7,838 nucleotides of DNA, taken from DUZB01 sp964407525. GTDB lineage: Bacteria > Desulfobacterota > DSM-4660 > Desulfatiglandales > Desulfatiglandaceae. The notes below the pieces were generated by a model. It did not search any database and was not told where the DNA came from. It saw nothing but the letters and a program-made list of their open reading frames with translations. The translations under genes were made by a program, and so were the position numbers. The stretch is from the NCBI GenBank assembly GCA_964407525.1, contig CAYOWC010000237.1, positions 1-7,838 on the forward strand, in the 5' to 3' direction. Each line of letters begins with the position of its first letter. Position 1 is the first letter of the stretch. Below, piece by piece: positions 5,784 to 7,838 of this stretch.

Positions 5784-7391
5784 TCAGAACAAGCTTTTCG
5801 TCCGAACACCATTGATGAGGCTTTGTATAACGGCACACAATATGAAAAGTACCCCCAGGGCCAGAGAGATCTGCCCCAGATAATCTCCATGCCGGGCGAA
5901 AAAAGTACGGCCCTCACGGAGATGGATTTCTCCTGTGAGTGTGGCTTTTTTCCACCAGGGGGTTTGGGCTATCACCATTCCTCTTGCATCAATAAGGGCG
6001 GAAATCCCGGTATTGGCCACCCGAACCAGATCCCGGCGGCATTCGATGGCACGAATGGGGCTGAAATTGAAATGATGAAGATAACCCGGCGTGTTTTTCC
6101 ACCATCCGTCGTTTGTGATCATGCAGATAAAGCCCTTTTCTTTTGTCAGATTTTGAGCGCAGTAGGGGCCGAACACCGATTCAAAACAAAGGATCGGCAG
6201 GATGCTCCTGGAACCATCGGGCGATAAAAAATTAACCCTCTCCTGGCGGTAGCTGTAGGTGCCGTTATATCCCCCAAGTTCAAGAGAGAACCTCCCAAGA
6301 AAGCTCAGATATTGCACAAAGGGCATTCTCTCGAATATGGGAACCAACTTGGTCTTGTGATAGAACTGGGGCGTAGCGGCCGGAGCCAGAAAAAGAGCCG
6401 TATTAAAGGCTTCGTAATAAAATCCTTTTTCTTTGTCAAAACGGCTCCCGGGAGGAATATCACTGCCCAGCTTCCGGTAGCTGTGTATACCCAAAAGACA
6501 ATCGAGTTGCGGGTATTTTTTCTGAAAACCTACTAATTGACGGTAATAGGGCGATGCCGAGGGATTTTCCTCGTCAATCTGTTGTACAATAAGAGTCTCG
6601 GGGCCGAACAGGTATTGGGTTTTGTCGTCACAGATGGCGTCTGCAGTCCTGAAAAACTCTTCCAGATGCCGGGCCTGTTTTTCCGGCACAAATTTTTCCG
6701 TGTATGGATCGAGATTGGGCTGAATCAGAGCAAACGTAACGGTTTCTTCTCCCTCTTGAAAATTGCGATAGATTTGATTCGATACAATGGAGGGGACAAG
6801 TAACAAAAGCACGATCCCCGCCCCAAAAGGGACCATTGAACCCAATCCCCTTTTTTGATAGATATCGTACGCCTTAAAGACGGCAAAATTCACCAAAATA
6901 ATCCAGAGGCTTCCACCACGAACACCGGTGAACTCAACCCATTGGATCAGCCTTGGCGCCGTGACCAATGAGTTCCCCAGGTTAAGCCAGGGCCAGGCCA
7001 GATCCCAGATGTTATGAAAATATTCGTACCCCATCCAGATGAAGAGAAAAGGGAACAGCAGTGGAATTCTCAGGATGGTCCGCACACGGCTTGCCGTCCA
7101 GAATACGAGGGCCTGCAAAAGGGAATTGGCCAGAATTATGAATGTGCCTCCCAGCCATTGTGCCTGGGTAATCCACCAGGTTCCCAGGATATTCCACAAA
7201 AGGAAAGCGACAAAGGAGAAATTAAACAGGACATAAGGGTTCCGGTCATGAAGAATATTTTTTTCCAGTTGAAAGAGGGGCGCCCAGGCAATAAAGATCA
7301 CAAAGAAAAAAGGCGGGAAAATCCAGGGGGCACCCAACAAAAGACCGCTCGCCAGGGCAAAGGAGAGGTTTTTTCTGACGTTCGAATCCAT
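5784..7391 (-). CDS. lnt: Apolipoprotein N-acyltransferase (Lnt)
   Basis: Lnt performs the last step of lipoprotein maturation, N-acylating the diacylglyceryl-cysteine of apolipoproteins at the periplasmic face of the inner membrane. The 535-aa protein (E. coli about 512) has an N-terminal membrane region with about six to seven hydrophobic segments, a periplasmic nitrilase-like domain, and a C-terminal helix (LALGVLFILCAVIQSLI). The Glu-Lys-Cys triad is present: E265 in GPETL, K346 in YHKTKLVP and C402 in ILCFESVFG, with spacing similar to E. coli E267-K335-C387. The essential-loop glutamate is kept in PIFERMP, and the family block NDGWW with HHFNFSPIRAIECRR is intact. ATG 7391 is preferred; an in-frame TTG (7412) would add seven residues, and neither start has a strong Shine-Dalgarno sequence. 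The acyltransferase gene follows 58 nt downstream, giving an envelope-lipid gene pair. Confidence 0.95.
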   Translation of the reverse strand: MDSNVRKNLSFALASGLLLGAPWIFPPFFFVIFIAWAPLFQLEKNILHDRNPYVLFNFSFVAFLLWNILGTWWITQAQWLGGTFIILANSLLQALVFWTASRVRTILRIPLLFPFLFIWMGYEYFHNIWDLAWPWLNLGNSLVTAPRLIQWVEFTGVRGGSLWIILVNFAVFKAYDIYQKRGLGSMVPFGAGIVLLLLVPSIVSNQIYRNFQEGEETVTFALIQPNLDPYTEKFVPEKQARHLEEFFRTADAICDDKTQYLFGPETLIVQQIDEENPSASPYYRQLVGFQKKYPQLDCLLGIHSYRKLGSDIPPGSRFDKEKGFYYEAFNTALFLAPAATPQFYHKTKLVPIFERMPFVQYLSFLGRFSLELGGYNGTYSYRQERVNFLSPDGSRSILPILCFESVFGPYCAQNLTKEKGFICMITNDGWWKNTPGYLHHFNFSPIRAIECRRDLVRVANTGISALIDARGMVIAQTPWWKKATLTGEIHLREGRTFFARHGDYLGQISLALGVLFILCAVIQSLINGVRTKSLF

Positions 7392-7412
7392 TGGGTCTCG
7401 GAGATCGGGCAA

Positions 7413-7710
7413 AAGATAAGCCTGATCAGAAGAAAAAAGGGTTATCGGGTGTTATAATTAGGTGACAGGGTTGTCCTGAAAAATTGTAATTTCTCTTGAA
7501 GCAGGGAGATAGAAAGGGAAGTTAGGCTATGAAACCCAAAAACCCCGGGATCCTTTTAAGAATTCGGGGGTTTTGATCTTTATCAGATTTCTCTGAATTA
7601 TTTGGTGGCGGCGTCCATCAAACAAAACAATTAAACAATTGAAATACGTACACTTTAAAAAACAACACAGCATAAGTACCGTCAAAAATACCGTCGCTTC
7701 CCTTTTGCTA
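7413..7710. other. Non-coding stretch upstream of lnt
   Basis: No protein-coding or RNA gene is recognisable here. It should contain the lnt promoter; on the minus strand a TATAAC-like box lies near 7451-7456, but no matching -35 was convincing. An isolated terminator-like hairpin lies at 7539-7574. The stretch from 7575 to 7705 is AT-rich and featureless by eye. Confidence 0.45.
7539..7574. terminator. Bidirectional terminator-like hairpin
   Basis: AAAACCCC (7539-7546) pairs with GGGG plus TTTT (7567-7574), with a short weakly paired inner part and a T-run on the 3' side of either strand (TTTT on plus, TTTTT on minus). It resembles an A-tract/T-tract bidirectional terminator. No gene on the plus strand ends here, so it more likely terminates a minus-strand gene that lay to the right, beyond the window. 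Confidence 0.5.
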
Positions 7711-7838
7711 CCCCCCCCCCCCCCCCCCCCCCCCCCCACCCCCACACCCCCCACCCCCCCACCCCACCCCCCCACCAGGAGAGCGGGGGGGGGGAGGGGG
7801 GGGGGTGGGGGGGGGGTGAGGGGGGGCGGGGGGGGGGT
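7711..7838. repeat. Poly-C then poly-G low-complexity tail, probable sequencing/assembly artefact
   Basis: A run of 27 C (7711-7737) continues as C-rich sequence with sporadic A to about 7774. After the short bridge ACCAGGAGAGC it switches to G runs interrupted by occasional A, T or C to the end. This C-then-G symmetry at a window end is typical of no-signal poly-G reads and their reverse complements being assembled onto a contig end. It is unlikely to be genomic. The glycine-rich open frame through it is meaningless. Confidence 0.8.

Noticed and set aside
5726..5917. N-terminal extension of the acyltransferase by 64 codons
   Set aside because: The extension overlaps the lnt 3' end in another frame, while ATG 5725 has a good Shine-Dalgarno site and the family-like N-terminus.
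7527..7775. 82-codon minus-strand ORF beginning with a glycine-rich stretch
   Set aside because: Its N-terminus is the translated artefactual poly-G/poly-C tract and the rest has no family features.

Overview
The window looks like a contig-end fragment from a Gram-negative bacterium. It encodes apolipoprotein N-acyltransferase (Lnt), a RecBCD-type RecD and a DedA/YqaA-type membrane protein. The in-frame UGA at the catalytic position of a peroxiredoxin-like gene implies a selenocysteine-decoding organism. Together with the style of the proteins and the mid-range GC, this suggests a Desulfobacterota-like (former Deltaproteobacteria) anaerobe. That placement is inference; no rRNA or other phylogenetic marker is present.

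Layout, left to right. Positions 1-123 hold a perfect 12-bp inverted repeat and a 9-nt near-repeat ahead of recD. Positions 124-2097 (+) encode RecD, the alpha helicase subunit of exonuclease V. Positions 2132-2560 (+) encode a small YqaA/DedA-like membrane protein. Positions 2623-3105 (-) encode a stand-alone cyclic-nucleotide-binding-fold protein, and 3245-3742 (-) a redoxin/peroxiredoxin-like protein. An ordinary gene caller would truncate the redoxin, because codon 49 is TGA exactly where the family has its catalytic cysteine; it is best read as a selenoprotein (motif GHW-U-PFC), and a candidate SECIS hairpin lies directly after the TGA. Positions 4005-5077 (+) contain the decayed remains of a serine-utilisation pair: the C-terminus of an iron-sulfur L-serine dehydratase (sdaA), then a frameshifted and internally deleted serine transporter (sdaC). 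Positions 5111-5725 (-) encode a small PlsC-like lysophospholipid acyltransferase, downstream of and probably co-transcribed with lnt (5784-7391, -). The right end has an isolated terminator-like hairpin and then long poly-C and poly-G tracts that look like sequencing or assembly artefact.

Functionally, lnt plus the acyltransferase form an envelope lipid/lipoprotein module. The selenoprotein and the CNB-fold protein may form a small redox/regulatory pair, though only strand and proximity support this. recD serves DNA double-strand-break repair; its recB and recC partners are not visible. The main discovery is the selenocysteine redoxin; the second is the eroding sdaA-sdaC operon.
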